Origin: Candidatus Albibeggiatoa sp. nov. NOAA
GTDB taxonomy: Bacteria; Pseudomonadota; Gammaproteobacteria; Beggiatoales; Beggiatoaceae
Length of the DNA stretch: 64,000 bases
Reading direction: 5' to 3'
Assembly (NCBI GenBank): GCA_025800385.1
Contig: JAOXRS010000136.1
Coordinates: 80,170-144,169, forward strand
Shown: in pieces, positions 39,367 through 46,941 of the stretch
Position numbering within the stretch: position 1 is the stretch's first letter
How the letters are laid out: every line of letters begins with the position of its first letter
Program-made: the position numbers and the translations under genes
The notes under the pieces: model-generated
Seen by the model: the letters and a program-made list of their open reading frames with translations, nothing else
Told to the model about the DNA's origin: nothing
Databases searched by the model: none

Positions 39367-40326
39367 ATGCTTGAACAAGCTCTATTACGCCTTTTACAAG
39401 ATCAACAACCTTATACCTTGTCACAAGTGTGCGAACTGCTGGAACTGGATATGAGCACCTTGCTAATTCAACTCGAAGCACTAGAGCAAAAGGGTATTCT
39501 CCTCAAATACGATAGGCAAATCTGTCAACTACTACAAAAAACCGAATTACTTGATGCGCAAACCATCTTGGAAAAATTGCCACCTTCGATTTACCAGCAA
39601 TTGTCTAAAATCGTTATTTTACCCAGCACCGAATCAACCAATAACTATTTACTCAATTACCCCACTCACAAACCTATTGCCTGCCTCGCTGAATACCAAA
39701 CCCAAGGCCGTGGCCGACGTGGAAAACAATGGCTTTCACCTTATGCCAGTGGCATTTGCCTATCCGTAAAATACCACTACACCAACCCAGAGGTTTCTTT
39801 AAACCGCCTAAGCCTTGCACTTTCTGTGTCAGTTGCTAGGCTTTTGTATACAATGGGTATTTCTGATGTGACTGTAAAATGGCCAAATGATATTTGGTGG
39901 CAAGAACGTAAATTAGCAGGGCTATTAGTGGAAACAAAGCTGTTAAATAAACACGCTTATGATATTGTAGTAGGGATTGGGCTCAATGTGCGAATTCCTC
40001 ACGTTGATATCGAACAAGCTTGGATTGATTTACAAACCATTTTGCCGCATCCTGTGTCACGTAATGATGTTGCAGCACACCTGATTGAACACATTCTAAT
40101 GACCCTGCAAGATTATGAAAAACATGGCTTTCATGCTTATATGGCAGATTGGGAACGCTTTGATTTTCTAAAAGGCAAAAAGATTAAACTTCTAACAACT
40201 GAAGGTGTAGTTTCAGGCCAAGCTGAAGGAATCGACGAAAACGGCGCATTGTTAGTCAAGGTAGGGCAGAAAATGAAAACCTTTTATTCTGGTGAGGTCA
40301 GTGTCTCTTATGATGCTACTGATTGA
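39367..40326 (+). CDS. birA: Bifunctional biotin-[acetyl-CoA-carboxylase] ligase / biotin repressor
   Basis: 319 residues. The N-terminal winged helix-turn-helix (about 1-60; YTLSQVCELLELDMSTLLIQ) would bind the biotin operator. The catalytic domain begins near 80, with the biotinyl-AMP loop EYQTQGRGRRGKQWLSP, the KWPNDIWWQERKLAGLLVE motif, and the C-terminal SH3-like domain with VSGQAEGIDENGALLV. It attaches biotin to acetyl-CoA carboxylase and represses biotin genes. coaX starts within its 3' end, an arrangement common in gammaproteobacteria. Confidence 0.95.
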   Translation: MLEQALLRLLQDQQPYTLSQVCELLELDMSTLLIQLEALEQKGILLKYDRQICQLLQKTELLDAQTILEKLPPSIYQQLSKIVILPSTESTNNYLLNYPTHKPIACLAEYQTQGRGRRGKQWLSPYASGICLSVKYHYTNPEVSLNRLSLALSVSVARLLYTMGISDVTVKWPNDIWWQERKLAGLLVETKLLNKHAYDIVVGIGLNVRIPHVDIEQAWIDLQTILPHPVSRNDVAAHLIEHILMTLQDYEKHGFHAYMADWERFDFLKGKKIKLLTTEGVVSGQAEGIDENGALLVKVGQKMKTFYSGEVSVSYDATD

Positions 40327-41074
40327 TATAGGAAACAGCCGTCTTAAATGGGCGACCTTTAACCAAGACGGGACGTTAAGTCCACAGAAAAGTATTGCTT
40401 ATAAAGAAGCGGACAGTTTAGAACTCAGCATCGCACAAAGCTGGTTAGAATTAGAAATGCCATGGCAAGGCGTGTATTTGGCAAGTGTGGCTGATAAACA
40501 TGTTAATGAGTTGATTATTAACTGGGTATCAAATAGCTGGGGCATCGAAGTGGAAGTGATGAAAACCGAAGCTGCAGCTTGTGGTGTCACCAATGGTTAT
40601 GCAAAACCTGAGCAACTCGGTGTAGATCGGTGGTTGGCTCTGATTGGTGCACGCGATTTAAGCCACGAAGTCACCTGTATTTTAGACTGTGGTACAGCTA
40701 TTACCTTGGATATTCTGACCGCGCACGGACATCATGCTGGCGGTTTGATTTTACCCAATGAAACCATGATGCAAAATAGTTTATTAAGCAATACCAGTGA
40801 TTTAAAACGTTTAGTGGAAGAAAGCCAGAGTGCAGGAAATTACAAACTGTTAGGGCGCGATACACAGACTGGGATTTTATCTGGGAGTGTTTATGCGGTT
40901 ATAGGTTTGTTAGAATATGTCTTACAACGTTTAGAAAAAAATCATAACCATGTGAAAGTGATTCTCACTGGTGGCGGTGCACGTACATTTGTACCGTTGA
41001 TACAACGACCTTGTTCTTATATGCCTGATTTAGTGTTACACGGCATGGCGGTGATGGTGAAACAACGCTTATGA
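40310..41074 (+). CDS. coaX: Type III pantothenate kinase
   Basis: About 254 residues, starting at ATG 40310 or the adjacent ATG 40313, with GAGG 12 bases upstream; it overlaps birA by 17 bases. Catalyses the first step of coenzyme A synthesis. ASKHA-fold motifs: LLIDIGNSRLKWATF at the N-terminus, GVDRWLALIGA, and DCGTAITLDIL with the catalytic Asp. VILTGGGARTF closes the nucleotide site. The stop overlaps the SPOR-protein start as ATGA, so birA-coaX-SPOR form one translation-coupled unit. Confidence 0.95.
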   Translation: MMLLIDIGNSRLKWATFNQDGTLSPQKSIAYKEADSLELSIAQSWLELEMPWQGVYLASVADKHVNELIINWVSNSWGIEVEVMKTEAAACGVTNGYAKPEQLGVDRWLALIGARDLSHEVTCILDCGTAITLDILTAHGHHAGGLILPNETMMQNSLLSNTSDLKRLVEESQSAGNYKLLGRDTQTGILSGSVYAVIGLLEYVLQRLEKNHNHVKVILTGGGARTFVPLIQRPCSYMPDLVLHGMAVMVKQRL

Positions 41075-42492
41075 AAACGCTTGCTTTTGTTTTATTTTTG
41101 ATGAATATCGGATTTTATGTGTGGTTACAAGGTATGCTCCCGTGGTTACCTTGGCAGCCAGAACAATATGAATCCAAGCCTCAATCTGTGCAATTAAGTG
41201 CTGATGTCGAACGCTTAATGTTAGTGGGTGAAAGTGAAGACCCACCTTTAAAAACCATTGCACCTGAAAAAATGCGCTTAGCGGATGCAACGGGTTTATT
41301 AGAAGAAGAAAAGCCAAAAACGTTACAAGATGAAGCAAAAATTGCAGAAAATACGCACGAAAAGTCACTCAAAGCTGCAAAATTAATGCTGGCTGAAGCG
41401 CAAAAAGCACAAGAAGAAGCTGACCCAAGCCCTGTTGTGCCAAATAACCTGCGCACAATGTCTGTGGTGAGCAAAGTAGCACAGCTACCAACTCAAGAAA
41501 CAGCCGAACAAATCGAAGAAGAAACTGAAGAGTCTGCAACTTTAACCCCTGAATCTGCAGCATCGCCGCAAGTGATTGCAGAGAAACCATCTATTGAAAC
41601 ATCTAAAACCGTAAGTGAAGAAAGTAGCAAAGAATCTGAAGTAGTCATTGCAATGGCAGAAACTGAGGCAGAAAAAACTGAAACAGTGCCTACCCCTGAA
41701 CCAGTGAAAATGGCTAAACCTGTCGAAGAAACAGTTGCAGAAAAACAACCTGAACCCAAACCTATCACGTCAGAACAACAGGCCGATGACTTTTTTGCAC
41801 GATTAGCCCAAACTGTACAGAGAGTGGGCAATACATTTAAACGGGTTTCAGATGATGTATTTAATGAACGCGTAACTGTGCCCCCAGAAGTTGTGGTAAA
41901 ACCAGAGCCTGTTGCACCTGAACCTAAAAAAGAAGAGCAATCATTAAAAATTGCGGCTGCTGAAAAAACAACCCAACCTATAAAAAAAGCCAGCAAACCT
42001 GTTAAGCAAATCTGCTATGAAATTGGCGCGTATACTTCTGTTGCACAACTAAATAAACATGCTAATTGGTTGAAAGCAAAAAGCAAAGAAGTGAAAACAT
42101 TTATTGATACAAAAACAGTGAATGAAGTGGATAAAGTGCGTGTGTATATTTCTCCAAATGAACGTGTGCCAGCTGCTCAACAACGGCTGATTGCACAAAA
42201 TATTGTGATGCGATTAAGGCATGATGGTATATCTGATATGCGCTTGATGACCAGTGGCACGTTGAAAAATAGTATTTCTTTGGGTGTGTTTGATCGTTAT
42301 GTAAATGCCCTACGTCGAGCTAATGCAATTAAAGCCCGTGGCTATGCAAATGTCCATTTAAAAAATTATTATAAACAGCAGAAAAAATACTGGTTAGTCG
42401 CTAAAATGCCTCAAACCCAACAAATTATTGCGAGTAAATTCAGAAAAACCTTTAAACAAACTCGTTTAGATGTTATGCAACATTGTAAATAA
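41071..42492 (+). CDS. Inner-membrane SPOR-domain protein with long acidic linker
   Basis: 473 residues. A short N-terminus and one TM helix (about 4-24, ending before LPWLPWQ) anchor it. About 280 residues of Glu/Ala/Pro/Lys-rich low-complexity linker follow. The C-terminal SPOR-type domain (about 310-450) contains CYEIGAYTSVAQLNKHANWL, VRVYISP and ISLGVFDRYVNALRRAN. SPOR domains bind denuded glycan strands at the division site. SPOR proteins directly after birA-coaX are frequent in gammaproteobacteria. The start overlaps the coaX stop as ATGA. Confidence 0.82.
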   Translation: MKTLAFVLFLMNIGFYVWLQGMLPWLPWQPEQYESKPQSVQLSADVERLMLVGESEDPPLKTIAPEKMRLADATGLLEEEKPKTLQDEAKIAENTHEKSLKAAKLMLAEAQKAQEEADPSPVVPNNLRTMSVVSKVAQLPTQETAEQIEEETEESATLTPESAASPQVIAEKPSIETSKTVSEESSKESEVVIAMAETEAEKTETVPTPEPVKMAKPVEETVAEKQPEPKPITSEQQADDFFARLAQTVQRVGNTFKRVSDDVFNERVTVPPEVVVKPEPVAPEPKKEEQSLKIAAAEKTTQPIKKASKPVKQICYEIGAYTSVAQLNKHANWLKAKSKEVKTFIDTKTVNEVDKVRVYISPNERVPAAQQRLIAQNIVMRLRHDGISDMRLMTSGTLKNSISLGVFDRYVNALRRANAIKARGYANVHLKNYYKQQKKYWLVAKMPQTQQIIASKFRKTFKQTRLDVMQHCK

Positions 42493-42791
42493 GTCTGGTT
42501 AGGCTCTCCCTACAAACAACTTTGTTGTGTATAATGCTGACATGCAGTTGGGTACGGACAGTTACAGAATAGAAAACATAATATGAAGTTAGGGCTGCCA
42601 GTCCTAAGAATGCAGTATGATTTTCTAATCTCAAGTTTGCTGTGTTATGCCCATTTTGAATAAATAGTAAAAGGGTTTTCCAAGTATTTTGAAGCATTGC
42701 AACCATCTATTGGAACAGATGAAAAGATTCTTAAATATTACTTGTCCTATAGATATTGCGCTTAAAGAGAACAGTTAATGGGTTTAGCTTC
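42493..42791. other. Intergenic region before the response regulator
   Basis: About 300 bp. A TATAAT at 42530-42535 lies roughly 260 bp before the regulator, without a good -35. A small hairpin (ACAAC-TTT-GTTGT) overlaps it. No gene was recognised; the minus-strand frame here has no coding character. Confidence 0.3.
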
Positions 42792-43208
42792 ATGACAGAC
42801 AAAGTGCCAACTGTTGTAGTCGTAGACGACAGCGCAACGTCAATTTCATTATATCAGTTTAGTGTTGAGCCACTGGCAGTGAACTTTATTGGTTTTAAGT
42901 CACCTGCTGAGGCCTACCCTTATTTGCAAGAACATCAGCCTGATTTGCTTTTTTTAGACATTATCATGCCGGGGATGGATGGTTTAACCTTCTTGCGCCG
43001 CTTACGCACCTTACCACATCAGAAAGAAACCCGTGTGATTATGGTGACTTCCAAAGACTATGCTCAAGATCGTAGCATTGCCAAAGAATTAGGCGCACTT
43101 GACTTTGTGATTAAGCCATTGCGTTTTAAGGAAATTCGTAGCCTTGTCTGTACGCATACTGATATAGAGCCAATTGATGAGGCTGCAATTGCTGGGAAGA
43201 AAAAATGA
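42792..43208 (+). CDS. Single-domain response regulator (stand-alone receiver)
   Basis: 138 residues from ATG 42792. CheY-like receiver: acidic pair in VVVDDSATS, phospho-acceptor Asp in LLFLDIIMPGMDG, Thr in IMVTSKDY, and Lys in DFVIKPLRF. After the receiver there is only a short acidic then basic tail. There is no DNA-binding or enzymatic output. The stop overlaps the start of the next gene (ATGA), so the metallo-beta-lactamase-fold protein is the probable functional partner. The cognate kinase is unknown; the two hybrid kinases in the window are candidates only by presence. Confidence 0.9.
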   Translation: MTDKVPTVVVVDDSATSISLYQFSVEPLAVNFIGFKSPAEAYPYLQEHQPDLLFLDIIMPGMDGLTFLRRLRTLPHQKETRVIMVTSKDYAQDRSIAKELGALDFVIKPLRFKEIRSLVCTHTDIEPIDEAAIAGKKK

Positions 43209-44125
43209 GTGATTCATTGAACTATATTCGCTTTTGGGGAGTGCGAGGTTCATATCCTGCGCCGTTTGGTAGTCACATGCGTGTGGGTGGCAATACCTCT
43301 TGTGTCGAAATTAGGGCAGATGATCACATTTTAGTTTGCGATGGTGGTTCAGGTATTATTCCACTAGGTAACTCTTTGATGGCACAGCAAGATATTAAAG
43401 AGTTGATGATTATTATTACCCATTATCATTGGGATCATATTTCAGGCCTACCTTTTTTTGTACCCGCCTTTGTCCCCGGTTGGAAAATTCATATTTCAGC
43501 CCCCGGTGATTTGGAAGAAATTGAAAACCGTGTTTCTAACCAGATGGTCAGTCCTTATTTCCCTGTCGAAGTCGAAATGTGGATGGCTGATATTAATTAT
43601 GTGATGGCCAAAGACTGCAAATTAGAGTACGGGCCATTCAAAATTGAAACCTTCAACGTACATCACCCCGGTAGTACTTACGGTTATCGAATTCAAGTTC
43701 GTGGCAAAACTATTGTCTATGTATCTGATAATGAATTATCTTTTATCGACCGTACAATTGAAGAGCGTAAAGATGAGCTTGATCCTGAAGAGTGGCAATT
43801 GATTAACGCCATGCAGATGGAAGAACGAATTAAAGCCTTAGAAACAATTGAAAACTCGCACGTGTTTATTCATGATGCGCAGTATACCCCTGAAGACTAT
43901 GATAAAAAACGAGGTTGGGGACATTCTTGCTTTATCGATACGGTTGAATTTGCCGATGATGCGAATGTGAAACAGCTTTACCTATTCCACGTTGATCCAA
44001 ACTATAATGATAACAAAATCGAAGACTTGCACCGTCAATCTTTAGAGTTATTGCACAAGCGTCGCTCTTCTATGCAATGTCGTATTGCGCGTGAAGGCTT
44101 AACGATTGATCTCGATTCTTTGTAA
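43205..44125 (+). CDS. Metallo-beta-lactamase-fold hydrolase coupled to a receiver
   Basis: 306 residues. N-terminal RFWGVRGSYPAP is typical of the RNase Z/PhnP-like branch of the MBL fold. The metal motif is THYHWDHISG (His73, His75, Asp77, His78); further ligands are likely in NVHHPGSTYG, YVSDNE and the late FIHDAQYT plus WGHS. No signal peptide, so cytoplasmic. Substrate could be a phosphodiester such as a cyclic nucleotide, as for related proteins, but this is not determinable. The ATGA overlap with the receiver gene suggests phosphorylation-dependent control. Confidence 0.85.
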   Translation: MSDSLNYIRFWGVRGSYPAPFGSHMRVGGNTSCVEIRADDHILVCDGGSGIIPLGNSLMAQQDIKELMIIITHYHWDHISGLPFFVPAFVPGWKIHISAPGDLEEIENRVSNQMVSPYFPVEVEMWMADINYVMAKDCKLEYGPFKIETFNVHHPGSTYGYRIQVRGKTIVYVSDNELSFIDRTIEERKDELDPEEWQLINAMQMEERIKALETIENSHVFIHDAQYTPEDYDKKRGWGHSCFIDTVEFADDANVKQLYLFHVDPNYNDNKIEDLHRQSLELLHKRRSSMQCRIAREGLTIDLDSL

Positions 44126-44246
44126 TCATTTACGTTTTTTGTTTATCTATTATTTGGCCTTAATGGTAAATCACACTCTCTAGTATTTATCTACATGAGT
44201 TGCTGTATAATGTAGCTCCATTTCAAAAGTAGGGAGAGGAAACCTA

Positions 44247-45302
44247 ATGACTATAGGCCGTGTATTATTCTTTATCAGTATATTTATCATAGGGTTAACG
44301 GGGTGTGATGAAGACTCTAAACCCGCTAAACCTTCGCAACCAAGTGTCAAAGAAGAGTTGCATTCCAAAATAGATTTATCCTCTTTACCAAATAGTCCTT
44401 CTAGTTTTAGTAGTGCAAAATCAACTTTGTATAAAAAAGTGTACAAAGGTAACTACGATAAAACCATTTATTGTAATTGTACATTTGATCCTGACAAAAA
44501 AACCGTGGATTTAGAGTCATGCGGTGTTACACCACGTAAAAATGCTAAACGTGCAAGTCGTATCGAGGCTGAGCATGTATTCCCTGCTTATCAATTTGGT
44601 AATTTCCGTAAATGTTGGCGCGAACCTAAAACGGTTTGTCCTGCTGAAGAAGGTAAAAAACAAATGTCAGGCCGTCAATGTTGTGAAGAGGTTGACCCTG
44701 TATTCTTACGCGCTCACAATGATTTACACAACTTATTCCCTGCTGTTGGCGAGGTGAATGGTGATCGTTCTAACTATAATTGGGGCATGATTGACGGTGA
44801 AAAACGCAGTTATGGTGAGTGTAATATCGAGGTTGATAGTTCAATCCGCCGTGCTGAGCCACCTGAATATGTTTGGGGTAATATTGCGCGTACGATGTTC
44901 TACATGTCTCACACTTACGGGGTTAAATTGTCTGACCAAGATGTGAAATTGTATACTGCGTGGAACAAGCAAGACCCTGTTGATGCTTGGGAAAAAGAGC
45001 GTAATGGCATTATTGCGAAACTCCAAGGCAATCGAAATCCGTTTATCGATGGTAAACAATATGATCCAAACAAGATCAATCGCTTTGCAGACATTACAAA
45101 TGCAGATCTGCAGCATGTAGCAGCACCTGCGAAGGAGTCAAAACCAAGTGAGCCAGACATTGATCCAAAATGTGATACCAGTAAGAAATATTGCAGTCAC
45201 ATGGCTGATTGTGATGAGGCTAAATTCTATTTAAATAGTTGTGGTTTAAAAGGTTTAGATCGTGATGGTGATGGCGTGCCTTGTGCTTCTCTATGTAAAT
45301 AG
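44247..45302 (+). CDS. Lipoprotein endonuclease I with C-terminal Excalibur domain
   Basis: 351 residues, preceded by GGGAGAGG. The N-terminus is a lipoprotein signal with lipobox LTGC (Cys20); Asp at +2 of the mature protein would favour the inner membrane by the Escherichia coli rule. The body (about 60-275) is EndA/Dns endonuclease I: SRIEAEHVFPAYQFG, AHNDLHNLFPAVGEVNG, RSNYNWGMIDG and MFYMSHTYGV, with the catalytic His in AEHVFPA. Several paired Cys suggest disulfides. The last 45 residues form an Excalibur calcium-binding domain with the DRDGDGVPC motif. Such nucleases degrade extracellular DNA for nutrients or uptake. Tethering plus Excalibur is unusual. Confidence 0.9.
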   Translation: MTIGRVLFFISIFIIGLTGCDEDSKPAKPSQPSVKEELHSKIDLSSLPNSPSSFSSAKSTLYKKVYKGNYDKTIYCNCTFDPDKKTVDLESCGVTPRKNAKRASRIEAEHVFPAYQFGNFRKCWREPKTVCPAEEGKKQMSGRQCCEEVDPVFLRAHNDLHNLFPAVGEVNGDRSNYNWGMIDGEKRSYGECNIEVDSSIRRAEPPEYVWGNIARTMFYMSHTYGVKLSDQDVKLYTAWNKQDPVDAWEKERNGIIAKLQGNRNPFIDGKQYDPNKINRFADITNADLQHVAAPAKESKPSEPDIDPKCDTSKKYCSHMADCDEAKFYLNSCGLKGLDRDGDGVPCASLCK

Positions 45303-45350
45303 TCAATTTGAATTGATTACTAGATGTTAGTTTAAAATCATCATCATTTA

Positions 45351-45392
45351 GGGGTGTGAATTTGTGCTTATTTGCACATTACATCCCTTTTT
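45351..45392 (+). terminator. Rho-independent terminator after the nuclease gene
   Basis: A long hairpin pairs GGGGTGT and GTGC with GCAC and ACATCCC around a TTATTT loop, with small internal mismatches, and runs into TTTTT. Position 50 bp after the stop fits a terminator. Confidence 0.78.
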
Positions 45393-45542
45393 CTTAATCA
45401 ACTCCACACTTAACTTTTCTGTTAGTTACCATCCATCATTCCTACAAGCAATAATTTTCTTAATTCCAATGTGCTAATTGCTGTTGTTTAATTTTAATCC
45501 TGTTATGCTTTTCATCATATCTCTAAGTTGGATTTGCACGGC

Positions 45543-46874
45543 ATGGATAATAAAATTGTATGGATTGTTTTCGGTATCACAGTCGGTTTTTTAGCGAGTA
45601 CGTTTTTTGAAAAAGTTGAAAAGCAAGAGCGTGTAATAAAGGAGGCTGTGCAGTGTACTTATGCTGTTTTGGTTTCTGATAGCCAAACGAATCGCGTCTT
45701 ATCTGGTGTTAAAGTGAACTATGAGTACAACGACTTATATTTTGTGGGTTATTCGGATTCAGAAGGATATTATAAAATTACTTTTCAATGCGATACCAAC
45801 ATACAGCCTTTAGTGATTATTAAAGCAGAAAAAGTGGGTTACAAAATTTATAGTCGCCATATTACACAGAATTTACAACGGGTTGAGCAGGTAAGATTAA
45901 AAAAATTAGATGTAGTTAGCATATTAATCCAAAAAGCAGATAATGGAGATATTGATGCTTCTAATAAATTGGCAGGAATGTATAAAACAGGAGATGGTGT
46001 TCCAAAGGATTATGAAAAAGCATTTTATAATTATAAACTAGGGGCTGAAATGGGTGATAAAGAAGCTCAAACGCAGTTAGGAATTATGTTTGAGAAAGGG
46101 CAATTTGTTAAGCGTGATGATGAAAAAGCGATAGAATGGTATCGGAAAGCGGCAAATCAGGGTTATCCAGAGGCGCAAACACATTTAGGGCGTATGATTT
46201 ATTATGGAAAAGGAACTGAAAAAGATGAAACTGAGGGAATGCGTTTATTACTTTTAGCTAGCAACAATGGTTATGTACAAGCTGATAGTGTAATTGATGA
46301 AATTAATCGTGCAAAACGGATTCAAAAGCCTATTTCTGAAGAAGAAGTCCCTACGAAGGAATTTTATGATAAATCTAAAAAATCCGATGAAAACTCAAAT
46401 ACTGAATTTAGCTGTAAAAATGTCACAGAAATTCCCCAAGCAGAATGTGAAGAATTAGTTAATTTTTATCACAGTACAGGTGGTGATAATTGGTTTAAGA
46501 AAGGTGGTTGGTTGCAAACTAGTTCGCCTTGTAGTTGGTTTGGTATTGAGTGTGAAAATGGTTCGGTTATAAGTCTACTTCTCTTTCTGAATAATCTAAA
46601 CGGGGAAATATCAAGCTTCTCTGCTTTGACTCAATTGAAGATACTATCTTTAGAGAGCAATCAACTAAGTGGCACAATTCCAGACTTTTCTAATTTGACT
46701 CAATTACGAACCTTATCTTTAGCAAAGAATAGATTAAGTGGAACAATTCCAGACTTTTCTAATTTGACTAAACTAGGATGGTTGAATTTATCTAGTAATA
46801 ACCTCTGTCATAATCCAAATATCAACTATGAAGAATGGGTAGATAAAATAAGTGTATACCCTATTTGCAAATAA
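45543..46874 (+). CDS. Membrane-anchored Sel1-repeat / leucine-rich-repeat fusion protein
   Basis: 443 residues from ATG 45543 (an in-frame TTG at 45528 is less likely). Order: TM helix (5-22), a carboxypeptidase-regulatory-like beta-sandwich (about 38-115; VSDSQTNRVLSGVKVNY, SEGYYKI), three Sel1/TPR-like repeats (about 133-243; KAIEWYRKAANQGYPEAQ), a linker, then a plant-type LRR block (about 301-424) with the N-cap STGGDNWFKKGGWL and SPCSWFGIECENG. Repeats of 23-24 residues follow (LTQLKILSLESNQLSGTIP). Likely an exported or periplasmic interaction scaffold; no enzyme is present. The LRR DNA contains a near-perfect tandem duplication. Confidence 0.83.
   Translation: MDNKIVWIVFGITVGFLASTFFEKVEKQERVIKEAVQCTYAVLVSDSQTNRVLSGVKVNYEYNDLYFVGYSDSEGYYKITFQCDTNIQPLVIIKAEKVGYKIYSRHITQNLQRVEQVRLKKLDVVSILIQKADNGDIDASNKLAGMYKTGDGVPKDYEKAFYNYKLGAEMGDKEAQTQLGIMFEKGQFVKRDDEKAIEWYRKAANQGYPEAQTHLGRMIYYGKGTEKDETEGMRLLLLASNNGYVQADSVIDEINRAKRIQKPISEEEVPTKEFYDKSKKSDENSNTEFSCKNVTEIPQAECEELVNFYHSTGGDNWFKKGGWLQTSSPCSWFGIECENGSVISLLLFLNNLNGEISSFSALTQLKILSLESNQLSGTIPDFSNLTQLRTLSLAKNRLSGTIPDFSNLTKLGWLNLSSNNLCHNPNINYEEWVDKISVYPICK
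46674..46769 (+). repeat. Tandem duplication inside the LRR block
   Basis: Identical 27-bp sequences occupy 46674-46700 and 46743-46769, offset by 69 bp (23 codons, one LRR unit). A third, more diverged copy of the unit lies one period upstream. This marks recent repeat expansion or conversion in the LRR region. Confidence 0.85.
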
Positions 46875-46941
46875 CAAATTCATAATAAAAAGCCCCACAA
46901 ACCAAAGTTCATGAAGCTTTCTATCAAAGTTTAATTAGAAA

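Noticed and set aside
41493..41996. 167-codon minus-strand frame inside the SPOR-protein gene
   Set aside because: Mirror of the Glu/Ala/Pro-rich linker codons; the plus-strand gene has TM and SPOR evidence.
42473..42706. Minus-strand frame upstream of the response regulator
   Set aside because: It overlaps the 3' end of the SPOR gene, has no ribosome site and no recognisable domain.
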